From Metallyticus violacea (lineage: Eukaryota; Arthropoda; Insecta; Mantodea; Metallyticidae), in assembly GCA_030762175.1 (NCBI GenBank), contig JAUJEO010000019.1, positions 874,001-938,000 on the forward strand: a DNA stretch of 64,000 nt. Reading direction: 5' to 3'. Of the stretch, positions 1-11,540 are shown one piece after another. The translations under genes and the position numbers were made by a program. The notes beneath the pieces were generated by a model. It did no database searches. It was not told where the DNA came from and was given only the letters and a program-made list of their open reading frames with translations. Every line of letters begins with the position of its first letter. The first letter of the stretch is position 1.

Positions 1-379
1 TATGTCTTATATGTAGCTATTTCAACATTAAAATGTCTTTAAAAGCATATAAATATACTATAGACCCATAACCTTGCTCATTAATTTTGGAAACAAAGTC
101 ATATATTTAAACATTTCAAAATGAATCTTCATTCTCTTTGTGTCGTTCTTTACTGTTACTATCCGTTACTGTGTGCAGTCATTGTTAAACGTGCGAGCCT
201 GCTAGTCAAGCAGCAGTTATTAATTTGGGTACGTCTAGGCCTGTGTAAACTAAGGAATTTCACTGTGTCTCAGAAACAAAATAAAATTTCGTCATTCTTC
301 AAAAACGATGAATTGCTGGATACTTGTGAAAATAGTGCAGGCAGGATATTAGCAGTGGCGCTAAAATATTTAATAATTT

Positions 380-735
380 AAATATTTTTTTTAAAAACCA
401 AGTTTTTATTTTCTTAATTATAAATGAACTAAAAAGTATAAAATAATTCATCCTAGTCAAATGTAGATTTATAATCCCATGCAAATTCATAATCTCATAA
501 ACTTTTTCAGAAAAATTCTTCCAAACGAAAAACGTGGGGCGCATGCCTAGTTTGCCTGAACCGTTTGTGTGATTAAGTTAAACTATAAATACCCTTCAGA
601 GTTATTAATTTTATCTATTGCATGCGCCCCACGTTATAAATCTGCATTTGGCTAGGATGAATTATTTTATACTTTTTAGTTCATTTATAATTAAGAAAAT
701 AAAAACTTGTTTTTTAAAAAAAAAGTATTTAAATT
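380..735. repeat. Imperfect inverted repeat (foldback or MITE-like)
   Basis: About 95 bases at 380-476 are complementary to 640-735 with few mismatches. A second, GC-rich pair lies inside: 532-546 (ACGTGGGGCGCATGC) against 620-634. The arms enclose about 160 bases of non-coding DNA. The layout fits a small foldback or MITE-type element. No clear target duplication was found, so the outer limits are approximate. Confidence 0.7.
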
Positions 736-1209
736 ATTTTGTACTTTTTAGTCTTGTGTGAACATAATTTTGCAAATCAGTATTAGACATCTCGATTAAA
801 TAATGATAAAAATTGAGCAACTTTTAGATTTAGTTCATTTTGTTTTCTCTTGATCACATCTAAAATAGAAAACTGTTTTATATACTTCATTGATATATCA
901 GAACAGTTGATTAATTGTTCAAAACAAAATATACAAACACGAAGTTAATTTTGAATTTTTTTATTTCAACATTAAATACATTTGTACCAGATCCTCAATA
1001 TGGAAGTCAAAATCTTTGATAATATGTGTAACTCATTATATTAAATATAATACTCATTTACTACTTATTTACACACTTGAAATTATTAATACATTATTAA
1101 TACACATGTTACACATTAACACTTGCGCAATTGAATTTATGTAATAGAAATCAGATTTATTAAATGTTATTTGTAAGGATTTAATTGTGAGGATTTAAAT
1201 TTGATGTTT

Positions 1210-1443
1210 TTATTTGAAAAGTTGCCATGACGACTGTATTGTTATCAAAATATTTAGCATGTCGTTGCGTGTCATAGCGAGTCGAGAACAACGTTTTTCC
1301 ATTCTTTCAGTTGATCGCGCTTGAGCAATGCGTTTCTTGGAATTTGCACGTTCGATATCGCGCTGTTTATTTGGTTGCCATGGTGACGGTATTGTTATCA
1401 AAATATAACCTTCGTGTTTGATATTGCCCTGCTTTACTTTCAA
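1210..1443 (-). pseudogene. STPR-like repeat fragment between two direct repeats with X-box motifs
   Basis: On the minus strand, 1258-1362 reads through an Arg/Ala-rich segment (ERANSKKRIAQARS, then RLAMTR) spaced like the 23-residue STPR DNA-binding repeat. That repeat occurs in FMBP-1 and, in arthropods, in helicase-type mobile-element proteins. Only one to one and a half units are visible and no start or partner domain is seen, so a fragment is likely. Direct repeats of 33 bases (1221-1253 and 1374-1406) flank the segment. Each opens with a match to the RFX X-box pattern (GTTGCC-AT-GACGAC and GTTGCC-AT-GGTGAC). The similar peptide ends ILITIPSPWQ and ILITIQSSWQ are only these repeats translated. 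Confidence 0.35.
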
Positions 1444-1779
1444 AACAGCGGAACCATATTTTTGAACCGTGAAACCATTGAACCATGATAATTACCGTAT
1501 TATATTGTATTGTCATCCATTTCTGACCTATTTTCAAGTCTCTATCTCATTTAGAAGTGCATGAAAAGTAAATTACAAAATTCCACCCGAACAGACTAGA
1601 AAGTGGGTTAATAAAAACGTTTGAAAATAGACGTCGAATCTTAGAAACAAAATAGTAATGACGGTAGTAATAACAAAATGAAAGTTAGTTAAGTTTTCGG
1701 GAGACGAAACCTGAGAAAGGTATCTAGTTAGAAAGGGTGTAACAGTAGGATGAAATTATACTGGGAAATTGCGTTGCTT

Positions 1780-3560
1780 TGTCACGTTTTCAAAACTGGT
1801 ATAAGACCAAACTGTCTGTAATTGACAAAAACTTAGTAATATGCATAATGTATCCGGAAGTTCGTGAACTTAAGATGAAAAGTATGGAACGGGTGTGTAT
1901 TGATAATGCCCTTTTTAATTGGTGTTTCGACAAATACTTAAAAAAATAAATAAAACTACATGATGAAATCAGTGATCATGCAAAGTGCAAATCACACACG
2001 AAATGCATAGAAATCATATGTGGCAAAGAAAAACAAAAGCATGGACAAATCTGTGAGTGAAAGGGAAAAGTTGTGGAGAAGCAACATAAAAAAAGACATA
2101 TGTAATAGTTAAACATAAGTTATCATTTAAAACAAGCAGTTTTAAATGATAAAATTGAATGATTATTAGTCGGTAATATGCTTCATTCTGACCATGCATG
2201 CGAAATATTATTATGTTTACAGGAGAAAAATTAAAAATAAAAAAATAAAAAAAATCTTGCTCAGTTCATTATAGAATCGAGTACAAACTTTAGTATCATG
2301 ATAGATGAAAGTACAACGATTTCTAATAAATCTTGCTTAATACGGTATGTAAAGGTACATTTGTCCTTGGAGGGTGTTACTTGCAATCGTTTTTACGATA
2401 TTGTTAAATTAGAAGCTGTGACAGGGGAAGGTATTTCAATAGTGTTAGTAGCTGTTGAAAAGTATAACATTAAACATGATGTACTAAAAAAACATATTGT
2501 GGTATCGTAACAAACGGTGCATCAAAAATACTTACATCTTATAAAGGAGTAGTAGCTCTGTTGCGTTAACATTTACATAAGACATTTATTGTCATGCATT
2601 GTATGAACAGAACGTTTGGCAAGAATTGGACTCTCAACTTTAAAAGTTAGCCGCGTTTTTGACGTCTGCTGGGTTGCTTCGTCATTTAATTCTGTTCGAG
2701 CTCTTCTTGAAAGCCACGGTTCTCTTGTCATTTTTATGGAAAGCTGATTGTGAGTCATGCTGGTTCCCGATCAACTCGCGAGAGTTTAAATTTGAAGGAT
2801 TGGTAAAATATCTCACATAGTGGTTGCTCATAAAGGAATTAGATAGTTGTAATTTATAACACCCTAGAAGTTCTGAAAGTATTGTCATTCTTTATGTAAA
2901 ACAGAAACTCTTCAATTCTTTCAGTAAATCAAGAAATTGACGTGGCAAAAAAACACTCTTGAAAATTTGAAAACAAATGACTCGCCGCCTATCAAGATAA
3001 GAGTAAACGAATTGCAGGGAAAATATACATTCAAAGGAGTTGCAATTAAAGAACTGCCCTTCGATTAATATAACAAATTTAAAATATTTCAATTTTTTAT
3101 AAGTCTTTGGCAGACAATGGAAAAACGCGTTTGAAGATTTGGATTTCTTTACGAAGTAGCCGTGTTAAATCCAGATGCGTGGCTTTTAAATGAATGTGAA
3201 CCTGTGTTAACATATGGTGTTATGTCAAATCCTTGTTTATGTAAAAAGGCGGATTTTAAATTAAGTACAAGCAATTGTGCATCATTATTAAAGATGTTCG
3301 ATCTATAAAGAACTTCTTCAATATATTCCCACTTCAGTGAAAGAACTTGTGAAATCAGTCAAAACTATACCCATATCTACAGGTGCATATGAACGTGAAT
3401 TTAGTGCCATCAATTTAACTCTGACCGATCAGAGAAAATGCCAACATTTTCAGGTCTTTTTATTTCCATAAATAGATCCCCGGTGCATTGCTTCGATGCA
3501 AAAGTATGCAGCAAGATGAACGGAGCCTCAGAACCACAATGCCCTTGATAAACTAACCGG
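1780..3560 (+). pseudogene. Dead hAT-superfamily transposase (KIAA1586-like)
   Basis: Pieces of one hAT-type protein follow in order across several frames. A His/Cys-rich stretch (HAKCKSHTKC) near 1975-2010 may be the zinc-finger remnant. The catalytic-core block starts MIDESTTISNKS at 2298, runs through KYNIKHDVLKKH to 2505, then needs a frameshift for TNGASKILTSYKG. KTFIVMHCMNRTF follows near 2577, then SRVFDVCWVASSFN near 2655. Near 3150-3200 it reads EVAVLNPDAWLLN, and 3345-3450 gives the dimerization segment (ELVKSVKTIPIST, INLTLTDQRK). Stops and frameshifts separate the blocks, so no active protein can be made. The assignment rests on motif order and remembered family resemblance. Confidence 0.7.
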
Positions 3561-5600
3561 CAAACCATCACACGTTCAGGATTAGTTTATTCAACTAAAC
3601 TCTTTAAGTTAAAATGACAAGTATATAGTCTAATTTTGTTGCTTTCTCTGTAATATAATTAATGGTACACAAAAAGATATATTAAAAAGTAATCATAAAT
3701 TATATAGATAAATAATATATAAGACAATGGTGCGCATATAGTTGTTTTATATATATTTGCTAATCCATAAAGACTAATACCTCCCTCCCCAATGGTAAAA
3801 ACACAAATCGCGCACTGATTTAGATTAATTTACTATAGAAAATGCACGTAATTCAGCTGTAGTTACAGTTCAACGAGGAACCGAGAATCACAGAAGGAAG
3901 TCAAAGAAGGGTGTCAATTGTTGTGAAGCCTCAATTTAGCCACAGAATTTAATATTTTATAATTTTCTGTGTCTCCAAGAATGGTCTATGTAAGCTTTAA
4001 AAACTGTTTATATAGGTTTGTCAAGTGTTATTTACTTCCGTGTGAATAATCACAGGCGTTATGTTAAAACCGAGTCTTCTTTACTAGTTGCCACCATACC
4101 AAGGATTTTGATTATTTAACCCTTGCTAATGCATTACAGACTCGTGTCTCTGAAAATTGCCTTATAGATAGCAGCAACCTTTTTGAATAAAGCCTAATCA
4201 CCACTCTTGTTTTATTAATTTGCTATTAGTTTTATTTTCATGCGTTAATGTAATTAATGTCTTGCGTTTTATGGCATCCCCTTAACCTCATCACTTGTTT
4301 CGACTGTTTTCGCGCATTATTCAGTATTTATTTTTACCGTCTTCATTTGTCTATTGCCTTTGAAGAAAAACGCATAACTTATCGAAATGTTTGCGCTATT
4401 CGTGTGGCTATTTCAGTGTTATATTATTTCTGAACTTCTGGTTCTTATTGATTTATTTTTAAAGCTTTTTGTGTACACTAGTTATTTTATTTCTCATTTT
4501 TAATATAAGTAAGTACTCGTATTTATAATTGTTTGTTCTCTCGATAGTAATGTCTGTGATACTTCAAAACGTATTTTGTGATAGAACGGTCTCAAAGCGC
4601 CTCCACTGCTAACGGAACTCTTAAATGAAGTACGTGGATGGAGAACGTCCAACTAATTGACATGCGCATAACTCGCATACCCGCCACGTAGCGAGGTAAC
4701 GTCAGACGAGGGAACTAACAGCTGTTGCTTCGCATTGTTGGAATATTTTGTAAACTAGTGATGGTGTTGTGTACTTAAGTTTTCCGATGTCGATTCGACG
4801 GAAGTGTGGAGTGATGGCATGACATACATTGCAAGTTTATCGAATAGAGGGCAATGAGGGGAGGGAAGTTGGTGGGGCTTGGGAAAGGAGGGAGTGCTGG
4901 AGAGAGTAAACAAAAACTAATGGGGCTTGAGATAGATTTTTAGCCCACTTTTCTACCAACTTCAGTCGTAAATTGTATTTAATAGATAAGAGAATAGGCT
5001 TGCTGAGGTGAGTGACTGGTAATCATAGTGCACCAGGTTCGATCCTGCCTTAGAATATATAGCTGTGTTTTTTTGTTGTCAATTTGTTGTCCTTGTAGTA
5101 TCCCTATAGATGTTAAATGTAATGACTTTCAGTGAAGTTAAATTAATGTCACCATTGGCTTTATATCACGTTCTTTTAACTTTCACAAAAAAAGAACTGG
5201 CACAATCTAGAGCTATTTTGCCACTGAAAGTTTGATCGTGAAACAAACTGTCGAATGGCCTTCAGAACTTAAGAATCCGATGTTAAATGCGCTAAATGAC
5301 AAAAATTAGCTCTAAGCTTTGTGTTATTGAATATGACATACTCCTTCTGCCTTTACAAGAGCTTATATTTGTACATGTATTTATTAAATCTACATTTTTA
5401 CTGCCTTTCTGCTTTTAGTAAAATTAAAATGTAATAGTTGAAAACAAAAACTTGGTGATAACAATCGTGGTATATCCTCATGCTTAAAAATCAACAGTTT
5501 ACGTCTATTATAAAGTTTATTAAGGTTATGTTTAGTTTATATAGAAATGTTACCTAAAATAGGGCAGTTATATACATTTTCGTTTCAAAAGAAACTATAA
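3561..5600. other. Intergenic; GC-richer block near 4590-4915
   Basis: Mostly AT-rich sequence without coding signal. From 4590 to 4915 the base composition changes: several CpGs, a half CRE (ACGTCA near 4699), and a purine-rich tract at 4845-4915. A short ATG frame near 4787 stops after 11 codons. Near 5010-5045 a weak tRNA-like B box (GGTTCGATCC) could be a SINE head remnant. Nothing else is supportable. Confidence 0.4.
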
Positions 5601-5626
5601 TTTAAGATTATGAATAACAAATATTT

Positions 5627-5925
5627 GACCACCTCTTCCAATGGTAGCGTTTATGACTACTGATATGGAGGTCCTGAGTTCGAATTACGGTCAGGTAAAG
5701 TTGTCGGGAAAGATTTTTTTCGGAGTTTTTCCTTACCCTGAGAAGATGAACGTCTGGTAGCTTTAGGACGCAAAATATTCTCGAGTTCATTTGTGGTTTC
5801 ATTTATTAATTTCGTTTCATTGTTTCATTCAGACTTACACCTATAGTATTTGGTCCACAACCTACAGACGTCGCAAGAAAACCATTGCAGTCAAAGAGAC
5901 AATAAATAAAACATTAAAAAAATAA
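5627..5925 (+). mobile_element. SINE family C copy
   Basis: It begins GACCACCTC with a degraded tRNA-like head (B box near 5675, AGTTCGAATTA). The family body follows: CGGAGTTTTTCCTTACCCTGAGAAG, split here as CGGAGTTTTT and CCTTACCCTGAGAAG, then GACTTACACCTATAGTATT and TGCAGTCAAAG..GACAATAAATAAAACATTAAA. Copies at 35481, 42244, 43436 and 62037 share this order. SINEs of this type are transcribed by RNA polymerase III and mobilised by LINE enzymes. Confidence 0.75.
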
Positions 5926-6181
5926 ATAAAATAATTGCCTTAAATGTATATAAACAACAATATTATCCTTTTTTTTTCAATATTTCTCAAAAGATAATTT
6001 CAAAGTAAATATGTTTTGCGCTATGTGTAAACACATGCTGAAATATCAATGTTGTGGAAGCAAGAGTTATACGTTTCATGTCGACTGTCAAGGTCTTCGA
6101 AACAATAGTCAGAAAGAATAATTATGACGCAAATAAGCCAGGCATTTGTTATCGCCTAACATTATCTGCCATTCTTCTTTT

Positions 6182-6478
6182 TTAGGGTGACGAAACATAA
6201 CCGGGTTCGTCGTTCACACTTGAAAAAATACCATTGAAATTGAGCAGCTTATAGCTTTCTTGATGTTTGGCCAAAATGTGTCTCTCACATATGCGTAAAC
6301 TTCCTCCAATATAATTAACTTTCACAGTTTGCGTTACTATTTTCCACATTTCGGTTTTGTCTTTCTTTGTAATTTTGTCGGAGAATTGCCTAAATAGTAC
6401 TTCTTTATGCTTATTAATTAAGTGCAGCATTGTTACTTTGTTTTGAATACTAGAGATTCTTTTCGATGTGGTAGACAT
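6182..6478 (-). CDS. Small Myb/SANT-like DNA-binding ORF
   Basis: An uninterrupted minus-strand ORF of about 98 codons from ATG at 6478 to TAA at 6182. The N-terminal half (KRISSIQNK..HLINKHKEVLF, then SDKITKKDKTEMWKIV) has the hydrophobic and Trp spacing of the Myb/SANT-like domain (Myb_DNA-bind_5 type). That domain occurs in arthropod regulators and in accessory proteins of Harbinger transposons. The expected last helix is poorly conserved. The frame stays open 22 codons upstream, but those codons are antisense to a SINE B tail (6503-6556), so the ATG at 6478 is preferred. It may be a transposon-derived first exon or a host gene fragment; no splice partner was identified. Confidence 0.4.
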   Translation of the reverse strand: MSTTSKRISSIQNKVTMLHLINKHKEVLFRQFSDKITKKDKTEMWKIVTQTVKVNYIGGSLRICERHILAKHQESYKLLNFNGIFSSVNDEPGYVSSP

Positions 6479-6502
6479 AATGCTACTTCTTGACTTAAAT
6501 AT

Positions 6503-6556
6503 CGCTTGTGGTGCCTCAGTAATAAAAACGGGCGAAAACACCATTAAAAAAATTTA
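6503..6556 (+). mobile_element. 3' fragment of SINE family B
   Basis: GCCTCAGTAATAAAAACGGG and the following bases match the shared 3' end of SINE B copies at 29216, 56038 and, reversed, 11671 and 45877. The head is missing, as expected of a truncated or decayed copy. It abuts the start of the Myb/SANT-like ORF. Confidence 0.65.
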
Positions 6557-6984
6557 CTTGAATATGCGATTTAAAATAAATACCGCGTAAACAAAATCGC
6601 ATCAACAAACAGTCATAATAATATCCCCAAAACAGCCTTCTCGACGCTCGGATACAGTCGCTACACCAGTAATTATGACAAATGACTAATGACACAAGTT
6701 TGTGATTCTAAATTTGTGGAATAAACGTTCTTGAAATAGGTTTTATTAAAACAGGTGAAAATACAGCTAATAACTAGTAAACTAACTGTTTCATCAAACA
6801 TAATTAACAGGGAAAATTGAGGAATATATCAATACACTTTATTGCAATATGAATTAAAATACATTCAAATCTGTTAGAATAATACATTTTATGTCGGTAA
6901 TACATTTTATGTTCTAAAATTACAACAATTATAGAAAAAACGAAATTGCTTAGTTTGTGCACCGAATAACTTCATTCAGCCATT

Positions 6985-7270
6985 TTGATTTGGTTTATTT
7001 ACGGACGCTCTTTAACATCTCAGGTTATCAGCGTCCCATTCAATTCAGAGCGTTAAACGGCCGATAATGTTTACTCAGAGACCTCTTCTTTCAGGCTTGA
7101 GGTTCTTTTTCATGCCACAAATCTAAGACACGGGATCTACGGCTTTACTTCTCTTCCAAAGGAAGCCATACTTAGGATTTTTACGCCCCGAAAAAATCCA
7201 TCGATCCTAGCCGGGATCGAACCCGCGATCTTGGACTTAGGAGGCAAGTATGGCTACCACTAGGACCGAC
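6985..7270 (-). mobile_element. SINE family A copy, minus strand
   Basis: Read on the minus strand, it starts GTCGGTCCTAG at 7270 with a tRNA-like head (A box near 7255, B box GGTTCGATCCC near 7218). The family body follows (CTTCCTTTGGAAGAG, CTCAAGCCTGAAAG) and the end near 6990 (AGATGTTAAAGAGCGTCC). It is full length with modest divergence. Confidence 0.85.
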
Positions 7271-7304
7271 TTTTCATCTAGTCAGCCCTTCCACAATATT
7301 TCAT

Positions 7305-8010
7305 TTACAGTTGCTCAGTTTTGTAGTACTTTTCCTCTACAGAAACATGGTGTTTTAAACCCATTGACAGATGAGTAGAAGAGCATATTGGCAAGTTTTT
7401 GAAATATGCATGATACAAAGGAGGAATGTAAGGAAGATCTATCATGTCCTTTTTCTTGGCTGCTGTCCAAAACGTCCGGTCTTTTAGAGAGTCTCCTGTT
7501 TCACTAATGACAGTTTTTGTAGAGGACCACATCTTTGCGCTTACAGAAATTAATTTTGTGAAATTCATCATTTGGGCTGAAAGTTTCTTTGGACTATATG
7601 TTTAGTAGCTCCTTTAGGGATAAAAAGTTCTTTCCTCTTCATTACACGCGCAACAAAAGATTCTTCTTTCTACTTGTCCTTAGAATATTTACCCAATTAT
7701 CAGCAGAGATAATGTATTGTTTCTTACGATAGCTAATCAAAATAAGCCGAGGTCTGCATCGTTAGGTAGAAAGCTGTGATCAGGAACCATGAACTTGTGG
7801 TTTGTTACTTCCACTTTCATGTCTGGGTCATGCAATAATTTTAATATGGAAACACAAATGTTGCAGTTCCTGTTCTGTCCAATACACGAATAAAAAATGC
7901 AGTTATTGTTATACATTTTTGTGCAAGTTCTTATAATTGTTTCACAATACACGATGCAACATCCTGAGACCTCGACCTCCTTCTTTCTTCCTGCATGTAC
8001 ATATCACCAT
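7305..8010 (-). pseudogene. Decayed arthropod repeat gene with GQNRN / HSFLPND motifs
   Basis: Minus-strand blocks in order: RSRSQDVASCIVKQL (near 7970-7930), CIGQNRNCNICVSILKLLHD (about 7890-7830), NHKFMVPDHSFLPNDADLG (about 7800-7745), and after broken frames YIPPLYHAYFKNL near 7440-7400. I recall this motif order (RGSQEIASC, GGQNRN, GHSFLPNDxDFG, YIPPxYHxFxKNL) from a high-copy arthropod gene family that behaves like a mobile-element protein; the acidic and His residues suggest a nuclease or DDE-like fold. Its biochemical role is not known to me. Stops and frameshifts between blocks show this copy is dead. Confidence 0.5.
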
Positions 8011-8689
8011 TTATATCATTGATAGAACAGTTGCTTAGTTACTGCTCTGAACTAAAGCGAAAAACAATCAAAGCACAAAGTGCTGCCATCTGTGTGAAAA
8101 ATTGTAATGTAGGAGTTACGTGCTTACACCACCAAAATTGTAATCATCCATACTTCAAAATAATAGTTTCAGAAAAAGGGGAGTTACACCACTTGTGCTT
8201 TGAACTCTCATATACAGGACAAGAGTATGGCGCAGTTAGAGATAAAGGATATGCCGGTTGAGGATAATACGGATCGATATATGAGATACTATAGTTAGCC
8301 TTTTATTTATCAGTGATATTACCTAATCTACTCGAGGCATATTCTAATTTAAATTTTGTACTACGGCGAGAATAAAGTGACTCCAGAACTTGCCAGTAAT
8401 TTAGAAATGTTGGTACTTTAATGCATTATATATCGTTGGCGTTTTTCTTTAAATTAGTATACAATCATATTCAAGAATTGTCTGATTACTAGTGGTCAAA
8501 ATAGGTGTAACTTTTCAGATAAGAATATTAATATAGAATCACTATGTATCTTAAAGATTCTTCAGGGTAAGGTCAATGAGGTCAATGAGTCTAGATCTTC
8601 AGATGTTGACCATGGTCATCATTTTGGATTCTAGAACTTGTATATTTAAGGACGCTGTTTGGATTCTAGAGCGTAAGTAGCATAATGTA

Positions 8690-10007
8690 TGAGGTCTCTT
8701 CAAAAAGTATCGCGAATTTTGAATTTCAGCGGGCTACGTATATTCGATTTTCGATTGTTTTGTGGCGTTATGTTGGTACTCATGTCCCTCACTTATGTTA
8801 ACAAGGTCGGCCAGTTTGAATGTTCAGTTAATTGTTGACAGCTATTTTGCTTGAACGTGTTTTGGCTCGTCTTCGATTTTTTCCTATTCCAAAAAATGGA
8901 ACAAAGAATCTGTAACAAATTTTATGTGAAAAACAAAATTAAGTGCGCGGATGCATTCCGAATGTTGACTGGCATATGGTAAAGCTACCTTGGACCAAAG
9001 CAACGTTTATCGGTGGTACAAAATGTTCTCAGGGGGTCGAGAAGATGTGAACGACGAAGAGCGTCCCGGACGCCCGAGCTCGTCAACAACAGATGAAAAC
9101 ATTGAAGAAGTGAAGAAATTAGTATGGCCAATCGTCGAATCACCGTTAGAGAAGTTGATGAGGACCTAAACATATCCATTGGCTCGTGCCATTCGATTTT
9201 TACCAATGATTTGGGCATGAGAGGGGTCGCCGCAAAATTCGTACCAAAGTTGCCCAATTTCGACCAAAAATACCATCGCATTAACGTTGCTAAGGAGCTG
9301 TTGAACTCTGTCCGCGACGACCCAAATTTGCTCCAGAGGGTCAAAACTGGTGACGAATCATGGGTTTATGGTTATGACGTGAAAACTAAAGCTCAATCAT
9401 CCCAATGGATGCTGCCACACGAGCCAAGACTGAAAAAAGCGCGCCAAGTTCGGTCGAATGTGAAGGTTTTGCTTATAGTTTTCTTCGATTGCAGGGGCGT
9501 GGTGCATCATGAGTTCTTGGCACAGCGTAGAACGGTCAATAAGGAATATTACCTGCAAGTTATGCGCAATTTGCGCGAAGCAATCCGCCAGAAACGCCAG
9601 GATTTGTGGAAGAACAAAAATTGACTTTTGCACCATGATAACGCCCCTGCTCACACATCGTTGCTTGTGCGCTAATTTTGGGGCAAAAACAACACACTTA
9701 TGATGCCGCAGCCACCGTACTCCCCAGACCTGGCCCCTGTGACATTTTTTGTTCCCAAAACTGAAGAGGCCCATGAAAGGACGACGCTACGCCATGATTG
9801 AGGAGATAAAGACTGCATCGAAGGAGGAGCTGAACAAGATCTCAAAAAACGATTTTTTAAAGCGCTTCGAGGATTGGAAAAAACGTTGACACATGTGTAT
9901 AATATCTGGTGGGGATTACTTTGAAGGGGACAAAATAGATATTCATGAAAAAATAAATACTTTTTGAAAAAAACACAACATTCGCGATACTTTTTGAACA
10001 GACCTCG
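8690..10007 (+). mobile_element. Complete but inactive mariner element
   Basis: The 1,318-bp element has both terminal inverted repeats. The left end TGAGGTCTCTTCAAAAAGTA (8690) mirrors the right end, which reads inward CGAGGTCTGTTCAAAAAGTA (10007). TA dinucleotides flank it at 8688-8689 and 10008-10009, the standard mariner target duplication. Length and structure are typical of mariner elements (about 1.3 kb). The transposase inside is broken (separate entry), so movement would need an enzyme supplied in trans. Confidence 0.92.
8896..9950 (+). pseudogene. Mariner transposase pseudogene
   Basis: It starts MEQRICNKFYVKNK at 8896, with the usual N-terminal helix-turn-helix arm. The GRPSSSTTDENIEEVKK linker and a second HTH (ITVREVDEDLNISIG) follow. 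The catalytic core keeps the first Asp (TGDESWVYGYD, near 9350) and the second (HHDNAPAH, near 9635). The region of the third Asp after YSPDLAP (9717-9745) is frameshifted. Visible lesions are an out-of-frame TAG after GIW near 8979, a frameshift near 9122, TGA in place of a conserved Trp codon at 9622, a TAA near 9675, and the frameshift near 9738. The longest open piece is 9124-9624. The lesions are few and spread out, so the copy decayed after insertion. Confidence 0.9.
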
Positions 10008-10009
10008 TA

Positions 10010-11199
10010 TAAGTATATTTTAAAGCCATAGGAGTTTAATTTTTTATCGTCTATAAACTTCATGAACTCTTGGCGCTGCTGTTTGTAATTGATCTTTTAA
10101 GGTAACAACTAGCATAGGGCAGAGTAAATCCATCACTTGAATAACAGAACTTTTCAAATTCATTATATGCAGAGGTGAATATACTTTTTTTTTCATCAGT
10201 CAGGTATTCCACGAAATTTGGAAAGTGTCACGCCTAGTTTGCATACAAGCAAAACCCACCGCGCCTAAGAGAAGGAGCGTCTAGCAAAGCAAAAGATCTG
10301 AAGGTTTCAAAGAAGGGTGACAACACTGTGCAAGAGAATGCATAAGGCCAGCGATTGTTCATGCGTTACACTCCTTGCACTAGATCTGTTAAACGTTCCG
10401 GAATCTAACCACATCAAGTTCACCTCGTTGACTTGTAGTTGTTCCCCAGGCAATAAACTTGCATTACATGTTCCTGCAGTTGTAATGCAGTTGCAGGCGA
10501 ACTAGAAAACTCACTCTTAATTTTTTTTATTTCTAAATAAGTACCATGACCCAAAATATTCCTATTTACAAAATGTAAACACCACTTTCAAATGATCATA
10601 GCAATTCTAATAGTGGTTATGTAAGCTACACGTAACAAGTAAACAATTATGTAATCCAAACATATTGAGTATAAATGTTTATTTACTCATTCATACAATT
10701 CACTATTACGCTATAAAAATGTATTTTATATATTTTGCAGTTATTCGGTTCAACACTTTATAAACGTAACTAATAGTCGAGTGCATCATCCGTGGTTTTA
10801 CAAGCCTTTCGAAACCGCGGTATTCCGAGAAATCCTGTGCACCACTGATTTCGTTTCCTCACTAAAGGTTTCGTTACGCTTGAATATATCGATATTTTCT
10901 CGATTTGAAGCAATTCATCGCTCTCATTCCCTACTACCAAGACTGACTGTATTTACCAGACCTCAGTGTAGGTTTCGATAGCAGACAAAATGGGGAAAAT
11001 GTGGCCTATGCTTTTAATTACATGGCTTTGTTCATTTGATTCGCTGCAGTTACCTGGTTTATTACAGTGGTTTATATTGGAAGTAAATCAAAAGTAACGT
11101 ATTATTTCTTTTGTTTTTATTAAATTAATGTTGATTTAGTGAAATTACATCCGGAACTTGTTTAATAGATAGTGTAGTACAACATGGGTTGCTCGTGTA
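10010..11199. other. Intergenic, no assignable feature
   Basis: AT-rich DNA with short open stretches (10317-10505, 10781-10981) that match nothing I recognise. An acceptor-like TATATTTTGCAG at 10728-10739 is followed by in-frame stops. A short frame near 10990 (MGKMWPMLLITWLCS) is hydrophobic but has no supporting signals. Confidence 0.4.
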
Positions 11200-11540
11200 T
11201 GTCTTAAATATGGCAGTGCACCGCATAATACTATATTTATATTACCCAACTGCAGTGATTAAAGGCGTGGATAAGCAGTATGCACCATGCAAATTTTGAA
11301 GTTAATGATGAAGCTGTAGTGTGTATTAAACATTTTATACCAAAATTTGTGGTTAGGGAGGACATTTTCCTTGTGCAATTTTCCTTAATCAACCATCATA
11401 TGTAATAGTGAGGTTAGCAATTAATCCGGAAGAATGTATGAAGCGTGTTTTGGAACAAGATGAAGAGATTTTTAATGAATGGTGTGAGCAGGACTATTAT
11501 GTTTTGACTCCTTTGCAAGTGAGATTATAACAAGACAGGT
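11200..11540 (+). pseudogene. THAP-domain protein remnant
   Basis: Reading across frames, 11289-11375 gives NFEVNDEAVVCIKHF and PKFVVREDIF, which resembles the second half of a THAP zinc finger (the C..H/F segment). FLNQPSYV near 11386-11404 fits the proline-containing tail. Past a frame break, 11405-11530 reads EECMKRVLEQDEEIFNEW. Arthropod genomes carry many THAP copies, both in host genes and in P-element-like transposases. The first zinc-binding Cys pair is not visible and stops lie between blocks, so a dead fragment is likely. Confidence 0.35.

Noticed and set aside
121..381. 86-codon open frame with a PIP-box-like QNKISSFF
   Set aside because: The motif fits the PCNA-binding pattern and pogo-type proteins can carry one, but nothing else in the frame is recognisable and a short AT-rich match is easily random.
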